From contig JAXGMN010000026.1 of NCBI GenBank assembly GCA_040768665.1, forward strand, positions 124,001 through 188,000: a stretch of 64,000 nucleotides of DNA. Direction: 5' to 3'. The stretch comes from JABWBD01 sp040768665. GTDB lineage: Bacteria; Planctomycetota; Planctomycetia; Pirellulales; Thermoguttaceae. Both the position numbers and the translations under genes were made by a program. This document shows positions 42,630 to 52,031 of the stretch, one piece after another. Numbering within the stretch: position 1 is the stretch's first letter; every line of letters begins with the position of its first letter. Below the pieces are notes generated by a model. It was not told where the DNA came from. It did no database searches and saw nothing but the letters and a program-made list of their open reading frames with translations.

Positions 42630-45074
42630 TCAGCCTCCCTTCTCGCGGTACAGAGCGATCTTCTTCTCGATCCGCTGGGCGGAGCTTCGGTCTCCGGTCA
42701 GCCGGAAGACGATCAGGGCCCGTTCCGCCGCGCCGACGGCGTCGTCGAACCGGCCGGCCATGGCATAGACCTGGGCCAGGATCTCCAGCGAGGCAGGATC
42801 GCCATTCTGCGTCAATGCACAGGCCTTCTCCGCACACCGGATCGCTTCGGCAAGGTTCTGCAACTCGGGCTTGAGCGGAGAGATGCAAATCGCCGCCATC
42901 GCCAGCAGCGGCGGCACAAAGTCGGGGTCGTACTGGATCGCGGCGCGGTAGCGGGGCACCGCTTCCTCCGGCTTGCCCAGGCGATGCAGGACGTGGCCCA
43001 AGTAGTAATTCGCCGAAGAGTCTTTCGGCTGGATACGAACCGCTTCGGTAAGGTGCCGGCGAGCTTCGTCGACCTGGCCGGTATACAGCAGGATCAGCCC
43101 CAGAGTCTTGTGAGCCTCCAAGAATCCCGGATCGGTTTGCAGTGCCTCGCGACACTCGGCCGCGGCCTCCTTCAGTTTTCCTTCTTCATTGAGGATCCGT
43201 GCGAGGCCCAGGTGCGCCTCCTTGCGATTCGGCCGATATTCGAGCGCCTTGAGGAAGCAGGCCTTTGCCTTTCCCGTTCTTCCTCGGCCGGCCAGGGCCT
43301 CGCCGAGGTTGACGTAGCAACTTGCGCTTTTCGCCTCGGCCCCCTCGGTTTGAATGTGCGAAAAATCGACGCGGTAGACGCGGACCCGCCCGGACGATGC
43401 TTGCGCAAAGCGCTCGGCGCCCTCCGGCGTAATTTGGGTTCCGGCCACGTGCAATGTGTGCAACCGGGACAACCCTTGCAGATTTTCGAGCCCCGCGTCG
43501 GTCACCCGAGTGTCAGTCAGAGCGAGGAGGTTGAGATTGGCGAGCCCCTGCAGGTGCCGCATTCCGTCGTCGCCCACCTTCGTGCCGCTCAGATCGAGAA
43601 ACGTCAGGCTCTTCAGGCCTTCCAAATGCACAAGCCCGGCGTCCGTGACCTGGATCTGCGATAGATCGAGAGAGACCACCTGATTTCGATCGTCGCGCCG
43701 CATGGTCGCGACGGCTGTCCAAACGTCATCCAGGCTGCGGCCCTGCAGCGACGTGAAGAGATGGACGACTCCGGAGAGCGTGCAGCCGCTTTCGCAGACC
43801 TGCAGCTTCCGGAGGTTGACCAGGTCCTTGAGACAAGCCAGACCGGCGTCGTCCATCGCCGTGGCCGGGACCGACAATTCTCGCAAGCCGACCAGCGCAC
43901 CAAGCTCCTGCCCGGCGGCGCTCGAGATGGCCGTACCGTCGAGGATCAAGAACTGAAGCCGGCGCATCTCTTTCAGGTACGCGAGCCCCGTTTCGGTCAC
44001 CTCCGTGCCGCTCAGGTCCAGCCTTTCCAGGCGCGTCAAGCCCTGAAGCGATTTCAGTCCCGCGTCGCCGACACGAGTGCAGATAAGATGCAACTCGCGG
44101 AGATCCGTCATGCCTGCGAGAGAGGCCAGGCCGAGGCCCGTCACCTCCGTGCCGGAAAGATCGAGCCGCTCGAGGTCCACGCACTGCCGAAGGTGTTCGA
44201 TCCCGGCATCCGTCACGCGCGTGTCAGCCAACGAGAGGTGCTTGAGATGCTTCATCCCCTCGAGCGCCGCCAGCCCGCCGTCCGTGATCCGCGTGTTGCT
44301 CAACCAGAGGGATTCCAGACCGGTGAGACCTCGAAGTTGGCCGAGGCCGGTCCCGGTGATACGCGTGCCGGTAAGGGCCAGGCGCCTGAGGTGAATCAGT
44401 CCTTTCAGATGCGTCAAGGCGGCATCGGTTATGCGTGTGCCGCTGCAATCCAGTGCCTCCAGGTGGGGCAGCCTTTCGAGAGATTTCGCAGCGGCGTCCG
44501 TGAAGGGTAACTCAGGGAAAAAGAGTTGCTTGAGATTGGCGCTCCCGGCCAGGTGCGCCACCCAATCATCCGAGATCGCGGCCGTACTCAGCCACAGCCT
44601 TTCCAGAGAGGAGAACTCCCCAAGCTGCCTGAGCCCGGCATCGGTGAGCCGGCGCCCGTCAAGGGCCAGCCAGCGAAGTTCAGGCAACCCCTTGAGACAG
44701 GCGAGTTCCGCATCCGAAAGATACCGCGTTTCCTTGACCAACAGCCGCCCCCGGTCGCGACGCTCAAACTGCACAAAACTCACCGAGACCACGTCGTGCA
44801 GGAGATCTTCCCCGAGCAGGTCTTCCAGCCATCCCGGACGGGACGCCGCCTCGCTCGGCGCCGGCCACGCACAGGATGGGTCGCACTGGTAGTCGTAAAG
44901 CACCTCTCCGCCAAGGCTGCGGATGCTGGCAACCAATTCCCGCTGGGCGGTCGCTTGTTTCCGCTTCGCGGCCAAACCGACTGCCGCGGCAGCCAGGATC
45001 CCTGCCGTAAGAACGAGCAACGCCAGGCCTCGGCGGGAAAGGAAGCGGAGTCGGTGGGGATTGGCTGTTTGCAT
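42630..45074 (-). CDS. Large leucine-rich-repeat and TPR protein
   Basis: 814 residues. Residues ~17-40 form an N-terminal membrane anchor. About 110-560 contain some 17 leucine-rich repeats of ~24 residues of the RNI/cysteine-containing type (TDAGLRQLGEFSSLERLWLS, TDAALTHLKGLIHLRRLALT, TDAGLVHLEGLKSLTFLDLS), interrupted near 450 by a non-repeat stretch with one Cys-x3-Cys (CESGC). About 585-800 contain five or six TPR units (SCYVNLGEALAGRGRTGKAK, KEAHLGLARILNEEGKLKEA). LRR and TPR both bind proteins, so a scaffold on the outer face of the membrane is the likely role. The gene appears single. Confidence 0.88.
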   Translation of the reverse strand: MQTANPHRLRFLSRRGLALLVLTAGILAAAAVGLAAKRKQATAQRELVASIRSLGGEVLYDYQCDPSCAWPAPSEAASRPGWLEDLLGEDLLHDVVSVSFVQFERRDRGRLLVKETRYLSDAELACLKGLPELRWLALDGRRLTDAGLRQLGEFSSLERLWLSTAAISDDWVAHLAGSANLKQLFFPELPFTDAAAKSLERLPHLEALDCSGTRITDAALTHLKGLIHLRRLALTGTRITGTGLGQLRGLTGLESLWLSNTRITDGGLAALEGMKHLKHLSLADTRVTDAGIEHLRQCVDLERLDLSGTEVTGLGLASLAGMTDLRELHLICTRVGDAGLKSLQGLTRLERLDLSGTEVTETGLAYLKEMRRLQFLILDGTAISSAAGQELGALVGLRELSVPATAMDDAGLACLKDLVNLRKLQVCESGCTLSGVVHLFTSLQGRSLDDVWTAVATMRRDDRNQVVSLDLSQIQVTDAGLVHLEGLKSLTFLDLSGTKVGDDGMRHLQGLANLNLLALTDTRVTDAGLENLQGLSRLHTLHVAGTQITPEGAERFAQASSGRVRVYRVDFSHIQTEGAEAKSASCYVNLGEALAGRGRTGKAKACFLKALEYRPNRKEAHLGLARILNEEGKLKEAAAECREALQTDPGFLEAHKTLGLILLYTGQVDEARRHLTEAVRIQPKDSSANYYLGHVLHRLGKPEEAVPRYRAAIQYDPDFVPPLLAMAAICISPLKPELQNLAEAIRCAEKACALTQNGDPASLEILAQVYAMAGRFDDAVGAAERALIVFRLTGDRSSAQRIEKKIALYREKGG

Positions 45075-45315
45075 GGGACATATCGGGCCGGGAGAGCAAC
45101 AGGTCGTCTAGAGGATAGCGCAATCGAAAAATCGATCCTCGTCAAGTGCTGGACCGGATTTCTTGGACGCTTTTCCGTGTGGCGCTACCAGTCTCGCCGA
45201 CTGCCCTGGAAACTCGCCGCACACGGTGTTTTGCCGCTTGCTTCGCGCTGCCCGAGTGAGGATGATGGTATGGGAGCTCAGGAACCTGCGAGACTCAACA
45301 ACGGAGAAAGCCTCT

Positions 45316-46110
45316 ATGACCTTGCTTCGTACGAAGATTGCTCTGCTACTCGTCGCCGCGACCGGCTTCTGCCCCGCCGCTCTTGCCGCCGATCTTTCCG
45401 ACTCGTCCGATTGGCGTTCGCTGTTCAACGGAAAGGACCTCTCCGGCTGGGACGGAAATCCCGAACTCTGGTCGGTCAAGGACGGCTTGATTGTGGGCCG
45501 GACCACCGGCCCGGAGCAACTCGCCTACAACCAGTTCCTCATCTGGCGCGGCGGCACACCCAGGGATTTTGAACTCCGTGCCACGATCCGCGAGACGGGC
45601 AACAACAGCGGCATCCAATATCGCAGCGCCGAGATGAAGGACATAGGCCGCTGGTCGGTGGGTGGCTACCAGTGTGACATCCATCCCACACCCGCCAACA
45701 ACGCAATGCTCTATCACGAGCGCGGCCGCGGCATTGTTGCACAAAACGGGCAGAGTGTGGTCGTCGACGAGAAGGGGCAGAAGTTTCTGGTACGGCAGCG
45801 GGAGCCGATAGCGGTCGACGTCTCGCAGTGGCACGAGTACACGATCATCGCCCGGGGCAACAAGCTGGTCCACAAGCTCGACGGCCAGGTGGTGATGGAG
45901 CTTGCCGACCACGACCCGGCAGGGCGATCCCTGGAAGGGCTGTTGGCGATTCAAATCCATCGCGGCCCGGCGATGCGCGTGGAGATCAAGACTGTGGAGC
46001 TCAAGGAGTTGCCGGCGTCGCCCGTGGTGACGTTGGCCGATGAGCCCCTTCCGGCCGACGCGAAGTTATTGACCCGTCCCAAGCCCAAGGCCGCCCCGAA
46101 AAAGAAATAG
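45316..46110 (+). CDS. Exported DUF1080 protein with Lys/Pro-rich tail
   Basis: 264 residues from the ATG at 45316 (GGAGAAAG upstream), the start of the signal peptide MTLLRTKIALLLVAATGFCP. The DUF1080 domain runs from WRSLFNGKDLSGWDGNPELW through FELRATIRETGNNSGIQYRS, YQCDIHPTPANNAMLYHERG and LLAIQIHRGPAMRVEIKTVE. The C-terminus is basic (LTRPKPKAAPKKK). Substrate unknown. This is the second DUF1080 protein of the window and is about 45 residues longer than the one at 11.5 kb. It is divergent from the LRR-TPR gene. Confidence 0.88.
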   Translation: MTLLRTKIALLLVAATGFCPAALAADLSDSSDWRSLFNGKDLSGWDGNPELWSVKDGLIVGRTTGPEQLAYNQFLIWRGGTPRDFELRATIRETGNNSGIQYRSAEMKDIGRWSVGGYQCDIHPTPANNAMLYHERGRGIVAQNGQSVVVDEKGQKFLVRQREPIAVDVSQWHEYTIIARGNKLVHKLDGQVVMELADHDPAGRSLEGLLAIQIHRGPAMRVEIKTVELKELPASPVVTLADEPLPADAKLLTRPKPKAAPKKK

Positions 46111-46154
46111 TCGGCCGCGGTCCCGGGCAGCCGAGAAAGCAGGGACGGCGGTCG

Positions 46155-47564
46155 TCACGTGCATTCGTCCGCTCCGGCGAGCAGGGTCTTGATTCCGCCT
46201 GTGAGGGCCGCGTCGATCTCCGGACCGCACCAGGCAACGCTTACGGAATAGCCGCCCTGCGGGTAGGCATCGGCCGTGGGAATGTACCACGGCCCCCCGT
46301 CACCGTACGCGGCACAGGCAACAAACCGGTCGGGCGCCGTGGCCTGGGCTCGCAACTGGTACTCGACGTAGCATTCCCCCGGCAAGTGCAGCATCGAGGT
46401 ATCGTTGACGTGCAGCGAGGTGAGGGTAACGGGGATTTTCTGCCGGCAACGGCGGATCCATGAGACCGTGAATGTGGGACGGTTGCGGTTGACGACCGGT
46501 TGTGAGCGGTCTGCGATCTGCTTGAGCAGCGCGTCGAGTTCGAAGCGGGGATCGTGGAAGGGGAGGATGTCGTGCGTCGTCCAGCGCAGCGAGCGGATCG
46601 GCTCGGGCTGCAGGTCGGCTTCGGAGCCGACGATGCCGTCGTAGATCCGCTGGGTGAGCACGGGCCGCATCTCCTTCGAGCCGTCATTGTACTTGCCCGC
46701 GCCGATGTTGCCGCCGCAGCCGTTGAAGTAGAGATGGATGCAGCCGGGCTCTTCCTTCTGTCGCCGCTTGCGTGCGAGGCCGCAGAAATCGGAGCTGACG
46801 CGGCCGTCGCCGTAGTAACTCATGGGATGGCAGGCGTAGTAATGGCAGGCGGCCAGCTTGCGATCGCCGTGAAAGAAAGCGACCGTCTTGAGCATCGGAT
46901 CGATCAGCCCCTCCGGCAGCCGGCGATGCTCCGGGTTCTTGGAACTGCTGCCGCGCTGCGAGGCGACTTTGCCGTCCGGCCCGAGGATTCGTCGATTGGA
47001 GGCGACCTTTTCGACCTTTGCCTCACCGTGCGCGACGTGGGTGACCGGGACTGCCCGATCGAGCCCTTCGCGCACCGCGGTGCGGCCGGCGTCGAGGCAC
47101 TTGCCGAAGAAATCCAGTTCGACGATGTGGGGCAGGTCTCCCTGGGCCAGGATGATCCGCTCGGCTTCGAGGCATGCGAAGGGTGCGTTGTGCTGGTGCA
47201 CGCAGTGGACCGTGACCCGGTCGGCCGTCGTTCCGGCGGCTTCCGCCAGCGCCGTCCGCCACTGGATATGGGCTTCGTTCAGCAGCCCGATCCAGTCGAC
47301 GACACACAGCACGATCGGCTTGCCCGCTCCTAACAGCACGAAACCGATCGCCTCCAGCGGGTCGTCGACCGCTTCAACCGGCTTGATCCATCCGGCGTGG
47401 AGGGAGTGTCCGATCGGCGGTGTAACGTCGAACCGGAAGGGGGCAAGGCGGAGATTGCCGACGTTTTCGGAACCGTCCGCGACGGCCGCCGTCCGACCGA
47501 GCAATCCTGCTCCCAATGCTCCGGCCGCCGTTCCGAGAAAGAGCCGTCGATGGATGCGTGTCAT
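46155..47564 (-). CDS. Exported ceramidase-like protein, second copy
   Basis: 469 residues with a signal of Tat or Sec type (MTRIHRRLFLGTAAGALGAG). LRLAPFRFDVTPPIGHSL, then VVDWIGLLNEAH and the zinc-binding VTVHCVHQHNAPF follow the neutral/alkaline ceramidase N-terminal pattern. LAACHYYACHPMSYYGDGR and IHLYFNGCGGNIGAGKYND supply later conserved His and the N-G-C-G-G-N-I-G loop. It differs strongly from the protein at 26.9 kb. It is the last gene of a three-gene operon (28 bases after the DUF1501 gene). Confidence 0.85.
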   Translation of the reverse strand: MTRIHRRLFLGTAAGALGAGLLGRTAAVADGSENVGNLRLAPFRFDVTPPIGHSLHAGWIKPVEAVDDPLEAIGFVLLGAGKPIVLCVVDWIGLLNEAHIQWRTALAEAAGTTADRVTVHCVHQHNAPFACLEAERIILAQGDLPHIVELDFFGKCLDAGRTAVREGLDRAVPVTHVAHGEAKVEKVASNRRILGPDGKVASQRGSSSKNPEHRRLPEGLIDPMLKTVAFFHGDRKLAACHYYACHPMSYYGDGRVSSDFCGLARKRRQKEEPGCIHLYFNGCGGNIGAGKYNDGSKEMRPVLTQRIYDGIVGSEADLQPEPIRSLRWTTHDILPFHDPRFELDALLKQIADRSQPVVNRNRPTFTVSWIRRCRQKIPVTLTSLHVNDTSMLHLPGECYVEYQLRAQATAPDRFVACAAYGDGGPWYIPTADAYPQGGYSVSVAWCGPEIDAALTGGIKTLLAGADECT

Positions 47565-47592
47565 GAGGGGCCTTTTGTGTGAATTGTCCAGT

Positions 47593-49026
47593 TCAGGCGA
47601 GGATGTCGCGGACCACGTGGCCTCCGACGTCGGTGAGGCGGAAATCGCGGCCCTGGTAGCGGTAGGTCAGTCGCTTGTGGTCGACGCCCAATAGGTAGAG
47701 CATCGTGGCCTGCAGGTCGTGCACGTGGACGACGTTCTCGACGGCATTATACCCCAATTCATCCGTCGCGCCATAGGTGATTCCCGGGCGGATGCCGCCG
47801 CCGGCCAGGAAGCAGGAGTAGCCTTTGATGTGGTGGTCGCGGCCGCTGCCCTGGCTCATCGGCGTACGGCCGAATTCGCCTCCCCAGAGGATCAGCGTGT
47901 CGTCGAGCATTCCGCGCTGCTTGAGATCGTGGATCAAGGCCGCGGTCGGGCGGTCGACTTCTTCGGCGGTGAGCTCCATGCTCCGCTTGATGCCACCGTG
48001 ATGATCCCAGGCGCGATGATAGACCTGGATGAATCGCACGCCCCGCTCGGCCAATCGCCTGGCCAGAAGGCAATTGGCGGCAAACGATCCATCGCCGCCT
48101 TTGGTGCCGTACATCTCAAGAATTTCGGAGGGTTCGTCAGAAATGTCGACCAGCCCGGGCACGCTGGCCTGCATCTTGAAAGCCATCTCGTACTGGGCGA
48201 TGCGGGTGGCGATCTCGGGATCGTCGACCACCTCATTGTGCAAGAGATTCAGCGCGTTGGCCGCATCGACGACGTCGCGCTGCCGGTCGCGAGTGCCCCC
48301 CCGGGGATTGCCGACGTAGAGCACGGGGTCGCCTTTGGAGCGGAATTCCACGCCCTGGTACTTGCTGGGGAGAAACCCGCTGTGCCACTGCCGCGCGGCG
48401 ATCGGCTGGGCCTGGCCGCCTCGGCCGATGCTCGAAAGGACGACAAACCCGGGCAGGTCGTCGCATTCGCTCCCCAGGCCGTACAGGAGCCACGAGCCCA
48501 TCGAGGGGCGGCCGGAGATCGTCGTCCCCGTGTTCATGTAAGTGTGGGCGGGGTCGTGGTTGATCGCCTCGGTCACCATCGACCGCACGATGCAGATCTC
48601 GTCGGCTACGGAGCCGATTTGGGGAAAGAGCGAGCAGATCTCCTGGCCGTTCCCGCCAACCTTCTGAAAGGGGAACTGGGGGGCGAAACACTTCAGCTCC
48701 TTTCCCTGAAGCTGCGCGATCGGCTGACCCCGGGTGAACGATTCGGGCATCGGCTGGCCGTCGAGTTCGGCCAGCTTGGGCTTGCTGTCGAAAGTTTCCA
48801 GGTGCGACGGCCCGCCGGCCTGGTACAAGTGGATGACCCGCTTGACCTTGGGTGGGAAGTGGAGCGGGTTGACCGTGCCCAGGCTCTGCGGCGACGGATC
48901 GGTAGGTGATGCCTTGGGTGCGGCATGATTCAAAAGCGTTGCCAGCGCGGCGGCGCCGATGCCCGCGGTTCGGCCGAGAAAGGCGCGGCGGGTCTGGCGG
49001 ATGCCGAGGATCTGGTCGAGGTTCAT
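47593..49026 (-). CDS. DUF1501 family exported protein
   Basis: 477 residues with a twin-arginine-type signal (TRRAFLGRTAGIGAAALATL). DUF1501 is an alkaline-phosphatase-superfamily-like fold of unknown reaction, expanded in Planctomycetota. Typical segments are VKRVIHLYQAGGPSHLETFD, FVVLSSIGRGGQAQPIAARQ, LARRLAERGVRFIQVYHRAW, DHHGGIKRSMELTAEEVDRP and LILWGGEFGRTPMSQGSGRD. The start overlaps the stop of the DUF1549/DUF1553 gene by four bases (ATGA), so the two are translated together. Confidence 0.93.
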   Translation of the reverse strand: MNLDQILGIRQTRRAFLGRTAGIGAAALATLLNHAAPKASPTDPSPQSLGTVNPLHFPPKVKRVIHLYQAGGPSHLETFDSKPKLAELDGQPMPESFTRGQPIAQLQGKELKCFAPQFPFQKVGGNGQEICSLFPQIGSVADEICIVRSMVTEAINHDPAHTYMNTGTTISGRPSMGSWLLYGLGSECDDLPGFVVLSSIGRGGQAQPIAARQWHSGFLPSKYQGVEFRSKGDPVLYVGNPRGGTRDRQRDVVDAANALNLLHNEVVDDPEIATRIAQYEMAFKMQASVPGLVDISDEPSEILEMYGTKGGDGSFAANCLLARRLAERGVRFIQVYHRAWDHHGGIKRSMELTAEEVDRPTAALIHDLKQRGMLDDTLILWGGEFGRTPMSQGSGRDHHIKGYSCFLAGGGIRPGITYGATDELGYNAVENVVHVHDLQATMLYLLGVDHKRLTYRYQGRDFRLTDVGGHVVRDILA

Positions 49027-51548
49027 GGCCGGGTAATCGTCTCGTGCAAATTGAGGATGGTGCGGGCGACGGAGGTCCAGGCCGCAAGTTCGGCCGCAGG
49101 CGGGTCGCTCGGCGCCGCGTACTCACCGACCCCAAGGAGCGCCTTGACCGCCGCCTCGTCGTCGGAGTACTGCCGGTGGTGCTTCTGATATAGACGACTC
49201 AAGACGTCTTGCTCGGGCGGTTCGGCTCCGCGGCCCAGGGCCCGATGGAAGGCGTAGTCGATGCGTTCGGCCTCGCTCTCGCCGGCTTCCCGGAGAATCC
49301 GTGCGGCGAACACTCTTGCCGCTTCCACGTAAGTCGGGTCGTTCAGGAGCACCAGGCTTTGCAGCGGAGTGTTGGAGCGGGGGCGCTCGGCCGTGCACTC
49401 TTCGCGGCTTGAGGCGTCGAAGGCCAAGAGGCTGGGATGCAGAAACGATCGCTGCCAGTAGGTGTAGAGGCCCCGGCGATACTGGTCTTCGCCGTGGTCG
49501 TGCACATACTCTCGCTTGGGAAAGTTGAGATGCATCCAATACCCTTCCGGCTGATACGGCTTCACACTCGGGCCGCCGATCTTCGCAGACAACAGCCCGC
49601 TGATCGCCAGGGCATTGTCGCGGACGAATTCCGCGGAAAGGCGGAAACGGCCCTGGCGGGCCAGCCAAAGGTTTTCCGGATCGCGCCCTCGAAGGTCCCG
49701 GCTCGACATGGACGATTGCCGGTATGTGGCCGAGGTGGTGATCAACCGGACCATGTGCTTCACGTCCCATCCCGACTCGATCAGTTCGACCGCCAACCAG
49801 TCGAGCAACTCGGGATGGCTGGGCAGCGAGCCCTGCGACCCGAAGTCGTCGACCGATTTGACAATGCCCCGACCGAAAAACAGTTTCCAAAGCCGGTTGA
49901 CCCACACGCGGGCGACGAGCGGATTCTTTCGATCGGTCATCCATCGGGCCAGGTCGAGCCGCGTGGGCCGGCGGCCGGCGACGTCGAGTTTGCCCAGGAA
50001 CGCCGGAATCCCCGGCTCCACGATCTCGCCGGAGTCGTCCAGCCAGTTGCCGCGGGGCAGGACGCGGATCGTCCGAGGATTGGTGGCGATCGAGATGAGG
50101 CTCGTCGGCGCAGCATCCAGGACCGCCTGCTTCTGAGATTCGAGGTCAGCCAGCCGCTTTCGCTCGTCTGCCAGGTCCGGGGCAATCGTGCGGTAGTAGG
50201 CGGCGATTGCACTTGCTTGCGCATCGCTCCGTTGGTCCGGGGCGACCGCGATCGCGGCGGCGGCCTCTTTCGGAAGCCCGTCGACGCCGTCTGCGTGGAC
50301 CGGGCGGACCGCCGTCAGCGAGCTTTCCCAATCGCGCTGGGCGGCATCGAGCTGCCGCGTCCGGGCGGCGAAGGCCTTGCGAACCGCGGCGATTTCGCGG
50401 TCGAGTTCAGTGATCCGGGCCGTATGTTCCGCGGTGGGCAGCCTGGTCTGATCTTGCCGTCCGACGGGTTTTTCCTGGATATCGGCGAAGAAGGCCGCAA
50501 AGCGGTAGAAGTCGCGGGCCGTATAGGGATCGAACTTATGGTCGTGACACTCCGCGCAGCCGATCGTGGCGCCCAGGAAGGCCGAGCTTGTGTTCCGCAC
50601 GCGGTCGGCATCGTACTTGGCCTGATATTCCTTTGGCTGAGCCCCGCCCTCTTCGGTGGTTTGCAGCAGGCGGTTGTAGCCGGAGGCGATTCTCTGCCAG
50701 CGGGTCGGCTCCGGCAGAAGATCGCCGGCGAGCTGCTCGCCGACGAACTCGTCGAACGGCTTGTTCTCGTTGAATGCACGGATGACATAGTCGCGGTAAA
50801 GCCAGACGTCGCGGTGATTGTCGCTGTGATAGCCGCCGGTATCGGCGTAGCGAGCCAGGTCGAGCCAGTAGACGGCCATTCGTTCGCCGAAATGGGGCGA
50901 GGCCAGGAGCCGTTCAACCTGTTTCTCGTAAGCATCGGGCGACGTATCGGCTGCGAAGGCGGCAATTTCTTCCGGTCGAGGCGGCAGGCCCGTGAGATCG
51001 AACCCGAGGCGGCGAAGCAGGGTGGGGCGGTCGGCCTCGGGTGATGGAGCGACGCCGTGGGCCTCGTGGCCTGCGGCCACCAGACGGTCGATTGCGCCCC
51101 GCGGCCAGGACGTGTTCTTCACTTCGGGAACCGGGGTCCGCGTGGGCACCACGTAGGCCCAATGCTCGTCGAACTTCGCTCCTTCGTTGATCCAGCGGCG
51201 GATTAGCTCGACTTGCTGGCTGGTGAGCGGCGGCTTGTGGCTGTCGGGCGGGGGCATGAGATCGGCGGGGTCCTCTGCGGCAATCCGCTCGATGAGATAG
51301 CTGTTGTCCGCGTCGCCGGGTTCGATCACCAAGTCGGTGGCACTCTCGCGAACGTCGAGCCGAAGATCCGCCTGGCGGTTGCCCGCGTCGGGACCGTGGC
51401 AGGCATAGCACCGATCGGCCAGGAGCGGCTTGATGTCGCGCGTGTAATCGACCGGGCGTTCAGCAACGCCGGTTTGCGGAGAGGCATTTGCCAGGGCCGC
51501 CAACAAGAGAAGCAGCGACACGCTCTGGCGAAAGGAGGTGGGTGGCAT
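49023..51548 (-). CDS. Haem-motif DUF1549/DUF1553 protein
   Basis: 841 residues from the ATG at 51548, which opens the signal peptide MPPTSFRQSVSLLLLLAALA. The planctomycete cytochrome-like domain has C47-Y-A-C50-H51 (DRCYACHGPDAGNRQADLRL), a haem c motif. DUF1549 follows (about 140-340, RLGFDLTGLPPRPEEI, LARYADTGGYHSDNHRDVWL). A helical linker (~350-460) and DUF1553 (about 490-790, NRLWKLFFGRGIVKSVDDFG, ASSREECTAERPRSNTPLQS) complete it. The reaction is unknown; the pairing with DUF1501 is one of the most common gene pairs in the phylum. A long inverted repeat lies 58 bases upstream. Confidence 0.94.
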   Translation of the reverse strand: MPPTSFRQSVSLLLLLAALANASPQTGVAERPVDYTRDIKPLLADRCYACHGPDAGNRQADLRLDVRESATDLVIEPGDADNSYLIERIAAEDPADLMPPPDSHKPPLTSQQVELIRRWINEGAKFDEHWAYVVPTRTPVPEVKNTSWPRGAIDRLVAAGHEAHGVAPSPEADRPTLLRRLGFDLTGLPPRPEEIAAFAADTSPDAYEKQVERLLASPHFGERMAVYWLDLARYADTGGYHSDNHRDVWLYRDYVIRAFNENKPFDEFVGEQLAGDLLPEPTRWQRIASGYNRLLQTTEEGGAQPKEYQAKYDADRVRNTSSAFLGATIGCAECHDHKFDPYTARDFYRFAAFFADIQEKPVGRQDQTRLPTAEHTARITELDREIAAVRKAFAARTRQLDAAQRDWESSLTAVRPVHADGVDGLPKEAAAAIAVAPDQRSDAQASAIAAYYRTIAPDLADERKRLADLESQKQAVLDAAPTSLISIATNPRTIRVLPRGNWLDDSGEIVEPGIPAFLGKLDVAGRRPTRLDLARWMTDRKNPLVARVWVNRLWKLFFGRGIVKSVDDFGSQGSLPSHPELLDWLAVELIESGWDVKHMVRLITTSATYRQSSMSSRDLRGRDPENLWLARQGRFRLSAEFVRDNALAISGLLSAKIGGPSVKPYQPEGYWMHLNFPKREYVHDHGEDQYRRGLYTYWQRSFLHPSLLAFDASSREECTAERPRSNTPLQSLVLLNDPTYVEAARVFAARILREAGESEAERIDYAFHRALGRGAEPPEQDVLSRLYQKHHRQYSDDEAAVKALLGVGEYAAPSDPPAAELAAWTSVARTILNLHETITRP

Positions 51549-51605
51549 GGTGGGCCCAGTCGGTCCGAGGACGATGGGTAGGAACCGGAAGGGGCGGGCG
51601 ATACT

Positions 51606-51826
51606 CCTCAAACTGTAAACGCCACCACCGCGGTTTATCCCGGTGGGGCGATGTTTGGCAACTACAAACGCCAAGAACCCTCGTTTTGTGATTTCGCTTC
51701 CGCCGCTCGGCCCTACAGGCCGAGCGGCGGAAGCGAAATCACAAAACGGCCTACAGGATCGCCGTTTGTAGTTGCCAAACATCGCCCCACCGACGCGGGG
51801 TCGGTGGTGGCGTTTACAGTTTGAGG
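51606..51826. repeat. 221-nt inverted repeat with three perfect stem blocks
   Basis: Arms 51606-51712 and 51718-51826 are separated by only CTACA. Three blocks pair perfectly: 25 bp starting CCTCAAACTGTAAACGCC, 30 bp containing GGGGCGATGTTTGGCAACTA, and 31 bp containing GTGATTTCGCTTCCGCCG. Between them are two unpaired internal loops of about 9-14 nt whose sequences differ on the two sides. It fills most of the 483-base gap between the divergent DUF1549/DUF1553 and hypothetical genes. The remainder of the gap shows nothing specific. Confidence 0.93.
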
Positions 51827-52031
51827 GTACGCCATGGTCATGATACGGGGCGAGGCGAATAATGACAATCATTCTTGTTGGAAATCTGCTATGGGGAGAA
51901 AGCGGGGGCTGGAAGGCTGGAACCGTTGGCCGCATCTCCACTTTACAGGCAAGCCCTCTTTGCGTATCCTCCGCCGACGCAGGCGCCGGTTTCCGGACCG
52001 AATACCCCCCCTCCTTTGGCAGGTGACGGTG

